Of a DNA stretch of 64,000 nucleotides, positions 29,813 through 36,952 are shown piece after piece (the stretch's first letter is position 1; each line of letters starts with the position of its first letter). The notes below the pieces were generated by a model. That model made no database searches. It was not told the DNA's origin and was given only the letters and a program-made list of their open reading frames with translations. The translations under genes were made by a program, and so were the position numbers. This DNA is from a virus: positions 1 through 64,000 of the IMG/VR virus record IMGVR_UViG_3300030419_005541. One strand, written 5' to 3'.

Positions 29813-29992
29813 ATGAGTAGTAAAGATTTATATAATGATTTAAAAGAACTTTGGGAAGAGTTCGAATCTAACCACGATGCGTTTGCAGATAAAGGTAACA
29901 AAGCCGCAGCAGGTCGTGCGAGAAAAGCGATTGGCGAAATTAAAAAACTTGTTACTGAATATAGGAAAGCATCTGTATCTGAATGTAAATAA
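29813..29992 (+). CDS. Histone H1-like Hc1-type small protein, 59 aa
   Basis: Strong ribosome site TAGGAGG. The segment KGNKAAAGRARKAIGEIKKLVTEYRKASV resembles the N-terminal helical pair of chlamydial histone-like Hc1 and related small proteins (GNKAA..R.R....KLEK....YRK.S). It lacks the basic Lys/Ala tail of Hc1, so DNA compaction is uncertain. Cytoplasmic, unlike its neighbours. Confidence 0.5.
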   Translation: MSSKDLYNDLKELWEEFESNHDAFADKGNKAAAGRARKAIGEIKKLVTEYRKASVSECK

Positions 29993-30643
29993 ATGAACAT
30001 CGCAACGTTAGCAGGGCACTTAGCATTTGGACTAATTGCCTTTTCTTTTTTAGTCAAAGATATATTTTGGCTAAGAATCGTTTCTATACTCGCAAGTTTA
30101 TTTTCAGTATTTTATAATTACTTCATACCTGCTGACCCGATGTGGTTAGCTATTAATTGGAACTTTGTATTCATTGTTGTAAACGTATATCATATAGGTG
30201 TTATCTTATATGAGAAACGACAAGTTAAAATGGATGCTAAAAATGAAGAGTTATATTCTACTTTGTTTAAAGAAATGACTCCTGTTGAATATCTAAAGAT
30301 TAGTCGAGCCGCAGAATGGAAAACTTTTAAAGCAGGTGAAACTATTATAACACAAGAACATCTTGTAAAAGATTTAGTACTCATATATAACGGAACCGTT
30401 GATGTTGCAGTTGATGGTCAACGAATAGCTGAACTTAGAGATGGTGAGTTTGTAGGTGAGATGTCTTTTCTAACAGAAAAATCAGCAACAGCAACTTGTA
30501 TAGTTAAACACGATGCCGAGTGTTTAGTATGGAAACAAAGAGAGTTTAAAGACTTATTAAAACGTAATCCATCATTATACTTTACTATACAATCTGTATT
30601 ATCAGCACAAGTATCTGATAAACTCGTAAAATCACATAAGTAA
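29993..30643 (+). CDS. Popeye-like membrane protein with cyclic-nucleotide-binding domain
   Basis: 216 aa. Three hydrophobic helices in residues 1-75 (LAGHLAFGLIAFSFLV; IVSILASLFSVFYNYFI; WNFVFIVVNVYHIGVIL), then a cNMP-binding beta-roll from about 88: FKAGETIITQEHLVKDLVLIYNGTVDV, LRDGEFVGEMSFLTEKSATAT (phosphate-binding cassette position) and a C-terminal helix. The PBC lacks the canonical RxA arginine, as in Popeye proteins. It could sense cAMP/c-di-nucleotides, or be a structural membrane protein. Confidence 0.65.
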   Translation: MNIATLAGHLAFGLIAFSFLVKDIFWLRIVSILASLFSVFYNYFIPADPMWLAINWNFVFIVVNVYHIGVILYEKRQVKMDAKNEELYSTLFKEMTPVEYLKISRAAEWKTFKAGETIITQEHLVKDLVLIYNGTVDVAVDGQRIAELRDGEFVGEMSFLTEKSATATCIVKHDAECLVWKQREFKDLLKRNPSLYFTIQSVLSAQVSDKLVKSHK

Positions 30644-30650
30644 ACAAAAG

Positions 30651-30684
30651 ATAACAAATTGTTACAGGTGTAATATTTTGTTAT
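30651..30684 (+). promoter_or_regulatory. Inverted repeat after the Popeye-like gene
   Basis: ATAACAAA (30651-30658) and TTTGTTAT (30677-30684) with an 18-base centre containing TTGTTAC..GTAATA. It lies in the longest gap of the island, upstream of a T-rich tract (30740-30757) and the pilin promoter. Possible operator or weak terminator. Confidence 0.35.
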
Positions 30685-30771
30685 TATTAAACGTTTACTT
30701 TATGTGTGTCTCTATATTCACATATAAAACAACTTAAATTTTTTTTTATTTTTTTTCTAAAAATCGAGCGG

Positions 30772-30799
30772 TTTAGTACACTTTTTGTATTATATAGTG
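30772..30799 (+). promoter_or_regulatory. Second-class promoter before the pilin cluster
   Basis: TTTAGTACACTTTTTGTATTATATAGTG, nearly the same as the hsp20 promoter at 8315. A TATTAT/TATATA -10 is visible and no TTGACA. It precedes about 75 bases of leader and the first pilin-like gene. Confidence 0.55.
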
Positions 30800-30854
30800 T
30801 AGAAAGACGAAATCACAAGGATTAAAGTCTATAAACAAACATAGGAGAACTGAA

Positions 30855-31523
30855 ATGTTCGAAACAATAAAAAATCTTATAAAATCATTTATGAGAACAA
30901 TCAAAAGTACAAAAGGTAATTCACTTGCTGAATTTGCAGTTACTACAGCTATGATGGCTACCTTAGCAACAACAGCCGCACCCAAGTTTGGTCAAGTCGG
31001 TGCAGGAGCTAAAGAAAAGAAGACAATGAATAACATTGATAAAATTCTAACCGTTGCAAATAATTTTTATAACCAAACACTATCTGAAGAAGGAAAAGGA
31101 AGATTTCCAGGACAAGAAAAGTATGATGTTGAAGTAGGTGGAGTTACACTTTCTGAAGGTCAACTTACAGATGAAGCATTAGAAATATATGTTGAAACTA
31201 TTCTTGATGCTAAAGATTCATATACATCAGATTTAGGTGAGTTTGTATATGTATTTTCACCATCTGTAGATGATGATGATGCTATTGATGGTGATTGGAT
31301 GAGTCTTGAAACATCAGTATCATTTGATGGTAACTCTGAAGTCGGTGCTCTTGACTTTAAAAGAGACTTTGGTAATAATGGTATGACAAGTCCTTTTCAG
31401 GATGGTTCATACGCATACTTAGTAATACCTGGTAGTGGTTCAGGTACATCTGCACAAGCACCTGTTATGGTCGTGATTGATACAGAGAACCCTTCAAAAC
31501 TTCATAAGACTTTAGTACCTTAA
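30855..31523 (+). CDS. Pilin-like protein 1 (long leader, divergent)
   Basis: 222 aa, ribosome site AGGAGA. A class III-type leader of about 21 residues ending KG is followed by NSLAEFAVTTAMMATLATTAA, so Glu is at position +5 of the mature protein, the hallmark needed for pilin assembly. N1 of the mature form is Asn rather than the usual Phe/Met. Larger than the three that follow; C-terminal region Asp/Gly/Ser-rich and beta-like. It resembles TadE/Flp- or T2SS-type pilins only in the N-terminal helix. Confidence 0.6.
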   Translation: MFETIKNLIKSFMRTIKSTKGNSLAEFAVTTAMMATLATTAAPKFGQVGAGAKEKKTMNNIDKILTVANNFYNQTLSEEGKGRFPGQEKYDVEVGGVTLSEGQLTDEALEIYVETILDAKDSYTSDLGEFVYVFSPSVDDDDAIDGDWMSLETSVSFDGNSEVGALDFKRDFGNNGMTSPFQDGSYAYLVIPGSGSGTSAQAPVMVVIDTENPSKLHKTLVP

Positions 31524-31558
31524 TCGATAACAGAACGTAAGTTCGGAAAGAGAAACAA

Positions 31559-32008
31559 ATGAAGAAACTAAAAAACAAAAACGGATTCACTTTGATAGAG
31601 TTAATTATGGTAATGATTATCTTAGGGATTTTAGGAGCAGTAGCTATTCCACGATATATGGAAACTATTGACAATGCTGAAATCGCCGCAGAAGATGCAG
31701 TTATTACTAATGTCGAAGCCGCACTCGAAAACTATGCAATACATAAACTGATTGCTGATGGTCGTAGAATTTGGCCCGATAATCCTTTTGACGCATTAAA
31801 GCAGAAACCTCAAACATACACACAGGATGGTACAAACGCTGACTCAGACCAAGAGTGGACTTTTGTAGATGGTAATCCTGCATACATTACCCATCAACGT
31901 TCAGATAATTCACGTTGGAAGTGGGAGTATGATGCAGGTATCAATACAGGCACAGATGCCGATACTACAGGATTCCTTGGTTCGAGAGAAAGTTTGACCA
32001 ATGAGTAA
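31559..32008 (+). CDS. Type IV pilin / pseudopilin-like protein 2
   Basis: 149 aa. Leader MKKLKNKNG, then the prepilin signature FTLIELIMVMIILGILGAVAI with Glu +5. The C-terminal domain has the motif WPDNPFDAL...EWTF...YITHQRSDNSRWKWEYD, shared with the next two genes. A prepilin peptidase must cut after the Gly; none is encoded here, so host PilD would be needed. Cell-surface or periplasmic filament subunit by family. Confidence 0.8.
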   Translation: MKKLKNKNGFTLIELIMVMIILGILGAVAIPRYMETIDNAEIAAEDAVITNVEAALENYAIHKLIADGRRIWPDNPFDALKQKPQTYTQDGTNADSDQEWTFVDGNPAYITHQRSDNSRWKWEYDAGINTGTDADTTGFLGSRESLTNE

Positions 32009-32468
32009 CAGGAAGGGATTCACGTTGATAGAGTTAATTATGGTAATGGTAATAATTGGCATATTAGCGGCGGTATCAATTCCTAGGTTCGCAACTATTG
32101 TAAGACAATCCGAAGCCGCATCAGAACAAGGTGTTCTCATCAGTATGGTAGCGGCTTTGGATACTTACTCTCACGAAAGATTTGTTGAAGATGGTGTATT
32201 ACAATGGCCAACAAATCCTTTCGATGCTTTAAATAAAGTTCCACCCTCTTATGATAAGACTAATACTACTTTGATGAGAGAGATGACCGATAGTGATTGG
32301 ATATATACCGGCGATGGTGATGAATATCCTAAACATATTGTTCATAGAAGAAAGGAAGATAGTTTAGCTATTTGGCCTTATAATCCTTTAACAGGTGAAA
32401 TCGGATACGATGACCCACCTTATCAACCTTCAGGTATGTTATACAGACCTAATTTGGAGATACAATAA
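32001..32468 (+). CDS. Type IV pilin / pseudopilin-like protein 3
   Basis: 155 aa. Short leader MSNRKG and FTLIELIMVMVIIGILAAVSI. Shares WPTNPFDAL...DWIY...HIVHRRKEDSLAIWPYNP with its neighbours. Overlaps the previous gene by 8 bases and the next by 1, so the three are made as one coupled unit. Confidence 0.8.
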   Translation: MSNRKGFTLIELIMVMVIIGILAAVSIPRFATIVRQSEAASEQGVLISMVAALDTYSHERFVEDGVLQWPTNPFDALNKVPPSYDKTNTTLMREMTDSDWIYTGDGDEYPKHIVHRRKEDSLAIWPYNPLTGEIGYDDPPYQPSGMLYRPNLEIQ

Positions 32469-32923
32469 TGTTTAAAACTTTTAAGAAAGTTATAAATGAT
32501 AAAATGAACGAAGGGTTTACCTTAGTTGAATTAGTAATGGTTATGATTATACTTGGTATTTTAGCCGCAGTCGCCGCACCAAAGATGACTAACGTTTTAA
32601 ACCAAGCAACGGTTAGAGCCGAAAAGACCACGGTAGATATGATATGGTCAGGTTGTGAATCTTATGCGGGTGATAAACTCATTGAGACAGGCACAGAATC
32701 CTGGCCATACAATCCATTAACAACATTTGGTAGAACAAGAAACTTAAAAATTAATTTAGAACTTGGTGTACCTGATGAAGATAATGAGTGGCAATTTAGT
32801 TTAATAGATGCAGGAGAACCTGCTATATTTCATCACAGACCTGATGATGAGATTTACTATTATACTTATGATTCTACTAACTTTGAGTTAGCAGAAGAAC
32901 CTGTTAGATACATCGCAAACTAA
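32468..32923 (+). CDS. Type IV pilin / pseudopilin-like protein 4
   Basis: 151 aa. Leader of 16 residues ending EG, then FTLVELVMVMIILGILAAVAA. C-terminal WPYNPLTTF...EWQF...IFHHRPDDEIYYYTYD again fits the shared pattern. The three C-terminal domains differ by more than half, so they are diverged paralogues rather than recent copies, as expected for a major/minor pilin set. Confidence 0.8.
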   Translation: MFKTFKKVINDKMNEGFTLVELVMVMIILGILAAVAAPKMTNVLNQATVRAEKTTVDMIWSGCESYAGDKLIETGTESWPYNPLTTFGRTRNLKINLELGVPDEDNEWQFSLIDAGEPAIFHHRPDDEIYYYTYDSTNFELAEEPVRYIAN

Positions 32924-32934
32924 TAGTTATTAAT

Positions 32935-33378
32935 ATGAATATATCAGAACACGATAAAAACGTATTTAAAGAAATAGGTTTAATGTTTGGTATCGTAGTC
33001 TTATTGGGTTATGTAATTCTCGGACCTGATAAAGATGCTTTGCCAAATATTCAAACACCTTCAATGGAAGACTTTTATGAACATCCAATAGTAGCTTGGT
33101 CAGCATACGATAATAAAGGCGGTGCTTGTATAAAAGTTAGATATTCTGTACAGAGAAATAAAACAAAATTATATATGTTTGATTCAGAAGGAACTATCGT
33201 TCATCAGACTCCTTTATCTTTGAGTCCTTTCAAAGATGGTAGAGAAAGAACTGAAACTTATGTATGGAAGTTATATAGAACAGAATGGTCAGATTTTATA
33301 GAACCGGGTGTGTATACAATCATAGTCGGTACTGAATATGACAAACGTGGTATAGGTACTGAAATAGAAGTATTATGA
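32935..33378 (+). CDS. Membrane-anchored protein, 147 aa
   Basis: One N-terminal TM helix (about 14-31) then a beta-sandwich-like domain (IKVRYSVQRNKTKLYMFDSEG; PGVYTIIVGTEYD). Topology fits a pilus-associated or periplasmic protein. Overlaps the next gene by ATGA. Confidence 0.5.
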   Translation: MNISEHDKNVFKEIGLMFGIVVLLGYVILGPDKDALPNIQTPSMEDFYEHPIVAWSAYDNKGGACIKVRYSVQRNKTKLYMFDSEGTIVHQTPLSLSPFKDGRERTETYVWKLYRTEWSDFIEPGVYTIIVGTEYDKRGIGTEIEVL

Positions 33379-34001
33379 AGTATCTAACACTTATCCTATT
33401 ATTAAGTGTTACGTATTCTCAAGTTGATGAACAAGTTTTCATAGACCAAGATATCCAAAGAACATCAGAATTTAAAAGAGATGTTGCCTACGGACAAGAT
33501 TGTGATGATACAGAATATAGAGATTACAAAGGTTCACCTGCTTGGAAAGGTTATGGTGGTTGGTTATCTGAATGTGATTCAATTCGTTCAGTAAACTTAG
33601 ATAGAGAGTTTGCTGAAAAAGCAAAAATACGAGCAAGAGAAAAAGCAATCCAAGATAGTATTGATTTAGCATCTGTAGAAGATATAGATTTTGATTTAGA
33701 TGCTATGTGGGATAATACGGTTTGGGTTGAGATTCAAGATATAGAAGAAGAAATTGTATACGAAACAGAACAGGTAACTGCAGTTGCGGGAGTTCGCGGG
33801 GCGGAAGCAGAAGATGAAGCATTGGCCTTGTTATATTACAGAAGAAGTATGAAGGGTTTGGCTTTAATTGATTTACAAAAGGCCTACGGTAAATTACGAA
33901 ATACAAGAGATGGCCTTATGAAAGTTGACCCTAATCATCCTAAACTCGAAAAGATAAATAATCTCATATATCAATTAGAAATAAAAATGAAAAAAGTTTA
34001 A
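33375..34001 (+). CDS. Exported coiled-coil protein, 208 aa
   Basis: Signal peptide MKYLTLILLLSVTYSQ. Mature part acidic with Cys pair near 36 and 58 and long helices in the C-terminal half (ALALLYYRRSMKGLALIDLQKAYGKL). Last gene of the envelope island; an early promoter follows at once. Unknown function. Confidence 0.55.
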   Translation: MKYLTLILLLSVTYSQVDEQVFIDQDIQRTSEFKRDVAYGQDCDDTEYRDYKGSPAWKGYGGWLSECDSIRSVNLDREFAEKAKIRAREKAIQDSIDLASVEDIDFDLDAMWDNTVWVEIQDIEEEIVYETEQVTAVAGVRGAEAEDEALALLYYRRSMKGLALIDLQKAYGKLRNTRDGLMKVDPNHPKLEKINNLIYQLEIKMKKV

Positions 34002-34009
34002 AAAACCGG

Positions 34010-34039
34010 TTGACACATATATGTATTTATGTATATATT
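34010..34039 (+). promoter_or_regulatory. Early-type promoter (first of a pair)
   Basis: CCGGTTGACA: -35 34010-34015, 18-base spacer, TATATT 34034-34039. Only a short unit without a long ORF follows before the next promoter. Confidence 0.85.
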
Positions 34040-34044
34040 TAAGT

Positions 34045-34200
34045 GTTATTTGATAAGAAAAGAATTTGATGGCTCTATTGCCGAAAGAGGAGTAGGAATA
34101 GAGTGCTGTGAGAAGCTTAAAATGTCAGACACAGGTCAACTCGGAGTAAAAAAGAATCGGCCGATAACTTTTTGAAACAGACCATCATCTAAAATTTTTA
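34045..34200 (+). ncRNA. Untranslated unit between two early promoters (candidate RNA)
   Basis: No ORF longer than 17 codons. CTCTATT/AATAGAG can form a 7-bp stem around 34073-34103, with GAAAGAGGAG in the loop region. It is transcribed from the promoter at 34010 and would read into the next gene. It could be a long leader or a small RNA; there is no terminator before the next promoter. Confidence 0.3.
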
Positions 34201-34210
34201 AAAAAACCGG

Positions 34211-34240
34211 TTGACACGTATTGGTTTTTATTACTATATT
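34211..34240 (+). promoter_or_regulatory. Early-type promoter (consensus copy)
   Basis: TTGACA 34211-34216, 18-base spacer, TATATT 34235-34240; essentially the same sequence as the promoter at 14284. Confidence 0.9.
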
Positions 34241-34277
34241 TAGATGTAAGTTAAAGAGAAAAGAAAAGGAGTTCTAA

Positions 34278-34631
34278 ATGGCTTATATGAATCAAGAGAA
34301 AAAAAAGAAATTGGCTCCCAAGATTAAAGATATCTTGAAGAGACACAATATGAAAGGCACACTTAGTGTCGATAATTACTCATCATTAAGATTGACTCTT
34401 CAATCAGGGTCGATTGATTTTGGTACTGACTCAATCAATGAGTATTGGTACAAAGACCACTTTGCTGATAATCCTAAAGCACTTAACTTTCTTAGTGAAG
34501 TTATTCCTGCGATGAATGTTGGAAATCACGATAATTCAGACCCAATGACAGATTACTTTGATGTCGGTTGGTATATCTCTGTTAATCTCGGAAGATGGGA
34601 TAAGCCTTACGTTTACAACGGAGGTAAGTAA
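34278..34631 (+). CDS. Conserved hypothetical early protein, 117 aa
   Basis: Ribosome site AAAAGGAG. LAPKIKDILKRHNMKGTLSVDNYSSLRLTLQSGSIDF is a pattern I associate with small conserved phage/plasmid proteins of unknown function. C-terminal FDVGWYISVNLGRWDKPY. Early expression suggests host takeover. Confidence 0.6.
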   Translation: MAYMNQEKKKKLAPKIKDILKRHNMKGTLSVDNYSSLRLTLQSGSIDFGTDSINEYWYKDHFADNPKALNFLSEVIPAMNVGNHDNSDPMTDYFDVGWYISVNLGRWDKPYVYNGGK

Positions 34632-34632
34632 T

Positions 34633-34902
34633 ATGTGGAAAGAAATGAAATCATTTAGGTTTCTTCTTAGAAACAAACTCAATGGAAAGACCTTTAGTTA
34701 CACAGACCATTTAAATATTGCAGATAAGACTAAAGAATGGTACATCACTTGGGTAATGCAAAAACATTTTCTTAGTGACAACTTAGAAGTGGTTAGGATA
34801 TCTAAAGATGTTAGTGGACTTGGTCGTAGATTTGAAATGGTTTATTCTGAGTCAAAAGGTTGGCTTGAAGGTGACTTAACACAGGTTAATCCTTATGCTT
34901 AG
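34633..34902 (+). CDS. Hypothetical protein, 89 aa
   Basis: Start at ATG 34633 with GGAGGT upstream. Basic N-terminus, FEMVYSESKGWLEGDL near the end. No family recognised. Confidence 0.55.
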   Translation: MWKEMKSFRFLLRNKLNGKTFSYTDHLNIADKTKEWYITWVMQKHFLSDNLEVVRISKDVSGLGRRFEMVYSESKGWLEGDLTQVNPYA

Positions 34903-35131
34903 AATTACTGAAATTAAAGATGAGAACATTTACTTTAATAATGGTAAGTACATTTGGATACTTTACTATCAAGGTTTATCTGCTCTCGGTAAAGGTCCAA
35001 ACTTGTGTACTGAAGATTGTATCAAAGTAGGTAAGGCTATGGGTGAGATTGGTTATGGTGATGCAGACATTGATGAATACAGAGAAGAGTTGAGATTTGA
35101 AAATCCGGAGGCGATGTATGGCGATGTCTAA
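34895..35131 (+). CDS. Hypothetical protein, 78 aa
   Basis: Overlaps the previous gene by 8 bases. Beta-rich N-terminus (RITEIKDENIYFNNGKYIWILYY) and acidic helical end. Unknown function. Confidence 0.5.
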   Translation: MLRITEIKDENIYFNNGKYIWILYYQGLSALGKGPNLCTEDCIKVGKAMGEIGYGDADIDEYREELRFENPEAMYGDV

Positions 35132-35363
35132 TCAAGCCTTAATAGATTTAGTTATTGAGAAGTTTGATGGAAGTATTGTAGAAGATAACAAATGGAGGGT
35201 TGATGGTTCTAAAGGTAATCACTATTGGGTAGAGTGGCATCCATTTCATAAACATTATAGTTGTGGATGTAAAGGTTATGCTTTCAGAAAAAAATGTAGA
35301 CACATTACAGAGGTTAGTAATCAATTTAAAAATAATTTAAAAAACCGGTTGACCTGTGTATGA
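35118..35363 (+). CDS. SWIM-type zinc finger protein, 81 aa
   Basis: Start at ATG 35118 (GGAGG at 6 bases). VEWHPFHKHYSCGCKGYAFRKKCRHI is a SWIM finger, CxC...CxH, found in proteins binding DNA or partner proteins. The frame runs through the -35 box of the next promoter before ending. Confidence 0.7.
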   Translation: MAMSNQALIDLVIEKFDGSIVEDNKWRVDGSKGNHYWVEWHPFHKHYSCGCKGYAFRKKCRHITEVSNQFKNNLKNRLTCV

Positions 35364-35377
35364 TTTTGTCCTTATAT
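35348..35377 (+). promoter_or_regulatory. Early-type promoter
   Basis: CCGGTTGACC: -35 35348-35353, 18-base spacer, TATATT 35372-35377. Embedded in the 3' end of the SWIM protein gene. Confidence 0.8.
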
Positions 35378-35420
35378 TCTAATATGAGTTTTGAGTTAAA
35401 TATAAAGAATAGGAGTTTTA

Positions 35421-35690
35421 ATGACTTATGTTTATGAAACAACAATGGCAGGTAGAGCACTTGTTGTAGAATATTGCCATTCGTCTGTTACTGATTCCAT
35501 CAAAGTTGTCGATATGACTTGTGATGGTGAATATCACAGATTGAATTGGATGAATGATTATGGTAGAGAAACTTTGTTAGCAGAGTTAGAAGCAGATATG
35601 ACAGATAGAATGTGTGGAACAGGTGACTATGCTGACATTCCTGGATTCGAAGGAACTTTAGAAAATCTAAATGAAATAGGAGTTGCTTAA
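35421..35690 (+). CDS. Hypothetical early protein, 89 aa
   Basis: Ribosome site AGGAG. Acidic, Cys/Met-containing (VEYCHSSVTDSIKVVDMTCDGEYHRL). No family recognised. Overlaps the next gene by one base. Confidence 0.55.
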   Translation: MTYVYETTMAGRALVVEYCHSSVTDSIKVVDMTCDGEYHRLNWMNDYGRETLLAELEADMTDRMCGTGDYADIPGFEGTLENLNEIGVA

Positions 35691-35956
35691 TGAGATGTTC
35701 AATGGATAGATTTATTGATGAATTAACAATGGCATCTTATGAATCTGAGATGGACTTAGATAGAGATATGCCAGGTGATGAAGCATTTTTAGAATTTAAC
35801 AATATGGTAGATAATGATGAGGAAGATGTGATTACAGGCCATTTTGATGTTGATGTAGATGAAAATGGTCCTTTCATTACTCAATCATTTGATGATTATT
35901 TAGATGCTCATCCTGATTTTAATGCGGCATTAAATGGTCATCCGGATTGGATATAG
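35690..35956 (+). CDS. Hypothetical acidic protein, 88 aa
   Basis: Very acidic (pI low), beta/alpha mix with repeated HPD-like strings at the end (DAHPDFNAALNGHPDWI). An acidic early protein could mimic DNA, but that is speculation. Confidence 0.5.
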   Translation: MRCSMDRFIDELTMASYESEMDLDRDMPGDEAFLEFNNMVDNDEEDVITGHFDVDVDENGPFITQSFDDYLDAHPDFNAALNGHPDWI

Positions 35957-36022
35957 TGGTAGAGCCTGCAGGTGCGTAGAGTCCACTCAAATAAACGGCA
36001 AAATGCAAGGCGTTTTTTCTAA

Positions 36023-36052
36023 GCGGTTTTTAGCCTTATAATAAAAAACCGC
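36023..36052 (+). terminator. Hairpin after the early pair
   Basis: GCGGTTTTT (36023-36031) / AAAAACCGC (36044-36052) around AGCCTTATAATA. The T-rich 5' arm and A-rich 3' arm mean it would terminate minus-strand transcripts better than plus-strand ones; an upstream AACG..CGTTTTTT (35995-36017) could end plus-strand transcripts. Confidence 0.5.
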
Positions 36053-36075
36053 CTCACTCTTTACAAAGGAAAGAT

Positions 36076-36408
36076 ATGAAAGAAACTTATTTTAATAATA
36101 TGTATAAATTAGGCAAACACGAAAGTGGTGGCATAACTGATATTGGTTTCATTGATTATATTAAAGAATTAGGATTCGTTGATAAAAATGAATTTATTAT
36201 TAGTGTTGGTGTTGTTTGGGAACGCAAAGATGACGAAATTCACATAGAACATATTTACGATAATACAGGTGTTCACGATGCTTCACCGGGTAAAGGTATA
36301 TTAGTAGATTTTAGTGATTGTTATCCTGACAATACTTATTCTAAAGAACACGAAGATTTATATGAGAGTATACTTATGTATGCTGAGTTAGATGAAACAT
36401 TTTTATAA
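36076..36408 (+). CDS. Hypothetical protein, 110 aa
   Basis: Ribosome site AAGGAAAG. Acidic mixed fold (FIISVGVVWERKDDEIHIEHIYDNTGVHDASPGKG). No family recognised. Confidence 0.55.
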   Translation: MKETYFNNMYKLGKHESGGITDIGFIDYIKELGFVDKNEFIISVGVVWERKDDEIHIEHIYDNTGVHDASPGKGILVDFSDCYPDNTYSKEHEDLYESILMYAELDETFL

Positions 36409-36425
36409 TAATAAAGGAGAGTAAT

Positions 36426-36806
36426 ATGTTAAGATGTTTAAAATGTCAAATGGTTGCAACAGATAGGGTGAGTTCAACAGCTCATAGTTATATCTGTTCA
36501 AGTTGTGTCACACGAATGATTCCGTTTGAACAAGACAAACCTAAACGTGTATCATCAGGTCGTCCTTCAGGTTGGCACTTTATGAAAGAATTTGTGGACA
36601 AAGATGGAAAGGTTTTTCATAAGGGCGTGGAACAACCTAAGTTGTTTGGCACACTGCCCGCTACTATAGTCAAGCCTAAGAAGAAGACAAAGCGCAGAAG
36701 TCAAGAAGAAATTCTATTAGCACGTAATGCTGAGAAGAAGGCCGCTATCAGAGATGCACTCAAGAAACAAAAAGACTTTATTAATCATAAGTTAGGAGAT
36801 ATCTAA
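36426..36806 (+). CDS. Zinc-ribbon basic protein, 126 aa
   Basis: Ribosome site AGGAG. CLKCQM...CSSC (residues 4-31) forms a four-Cys knuckle; the C-terminal half is basic (KPKKKTKRRSQEEILLARNAEKKAA). Probably a nucleic-acid-binding protein. Confidence 0.6.
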   Translation: MLRCLKCQMVATDRVSSTAHSYICSSCVTRMIPFEQDKPKRVSSGRPSGWHFMKEFVDKDGKVFHKGVEQPKLFGTLPATIVKPKKKTKRRSQEEILLARNAEKKAAIRDALKKQKDFINHKLGDI

Positions 36807-36952
36807 TGCCGAAGAAAAAAACTAAGAAGAAAATTTGGGGCGGGTACAATGTATACACTTACCTTGATAAAGATGGTAATGCTGTTAAATTTTTAGCACG
36901 TGATGATTCTGACGCAGATTTGTACAGAAATAAAATAGGAGCTACTGCTTGA
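36806..36952 (+). CDS. Small basic protein, 48 aa
   Basis: TAATG overlap. MPKKKTKKKIWGGYNVYTYLDKDG with a basic head and acidic tail. Unknown; coupled to the deformylase gene. Confidence 0.5.
   Translation: MPKKKTKKKIWGGYNVYTYLDKDGNAVKFLARDDSDADLYRNKIGATA

Noticed and set aside
25480-34001. Host chromosome fragment joined by misassembly
   Set aside because: Considered because pilins and outer-membrane-like genes are bacterial in character. The same strand, ATGA coupling, short genes, AT content and a promoter shared with hsp20 argue that it is phage DNA, but read mapping across both borders would be the decisive test.
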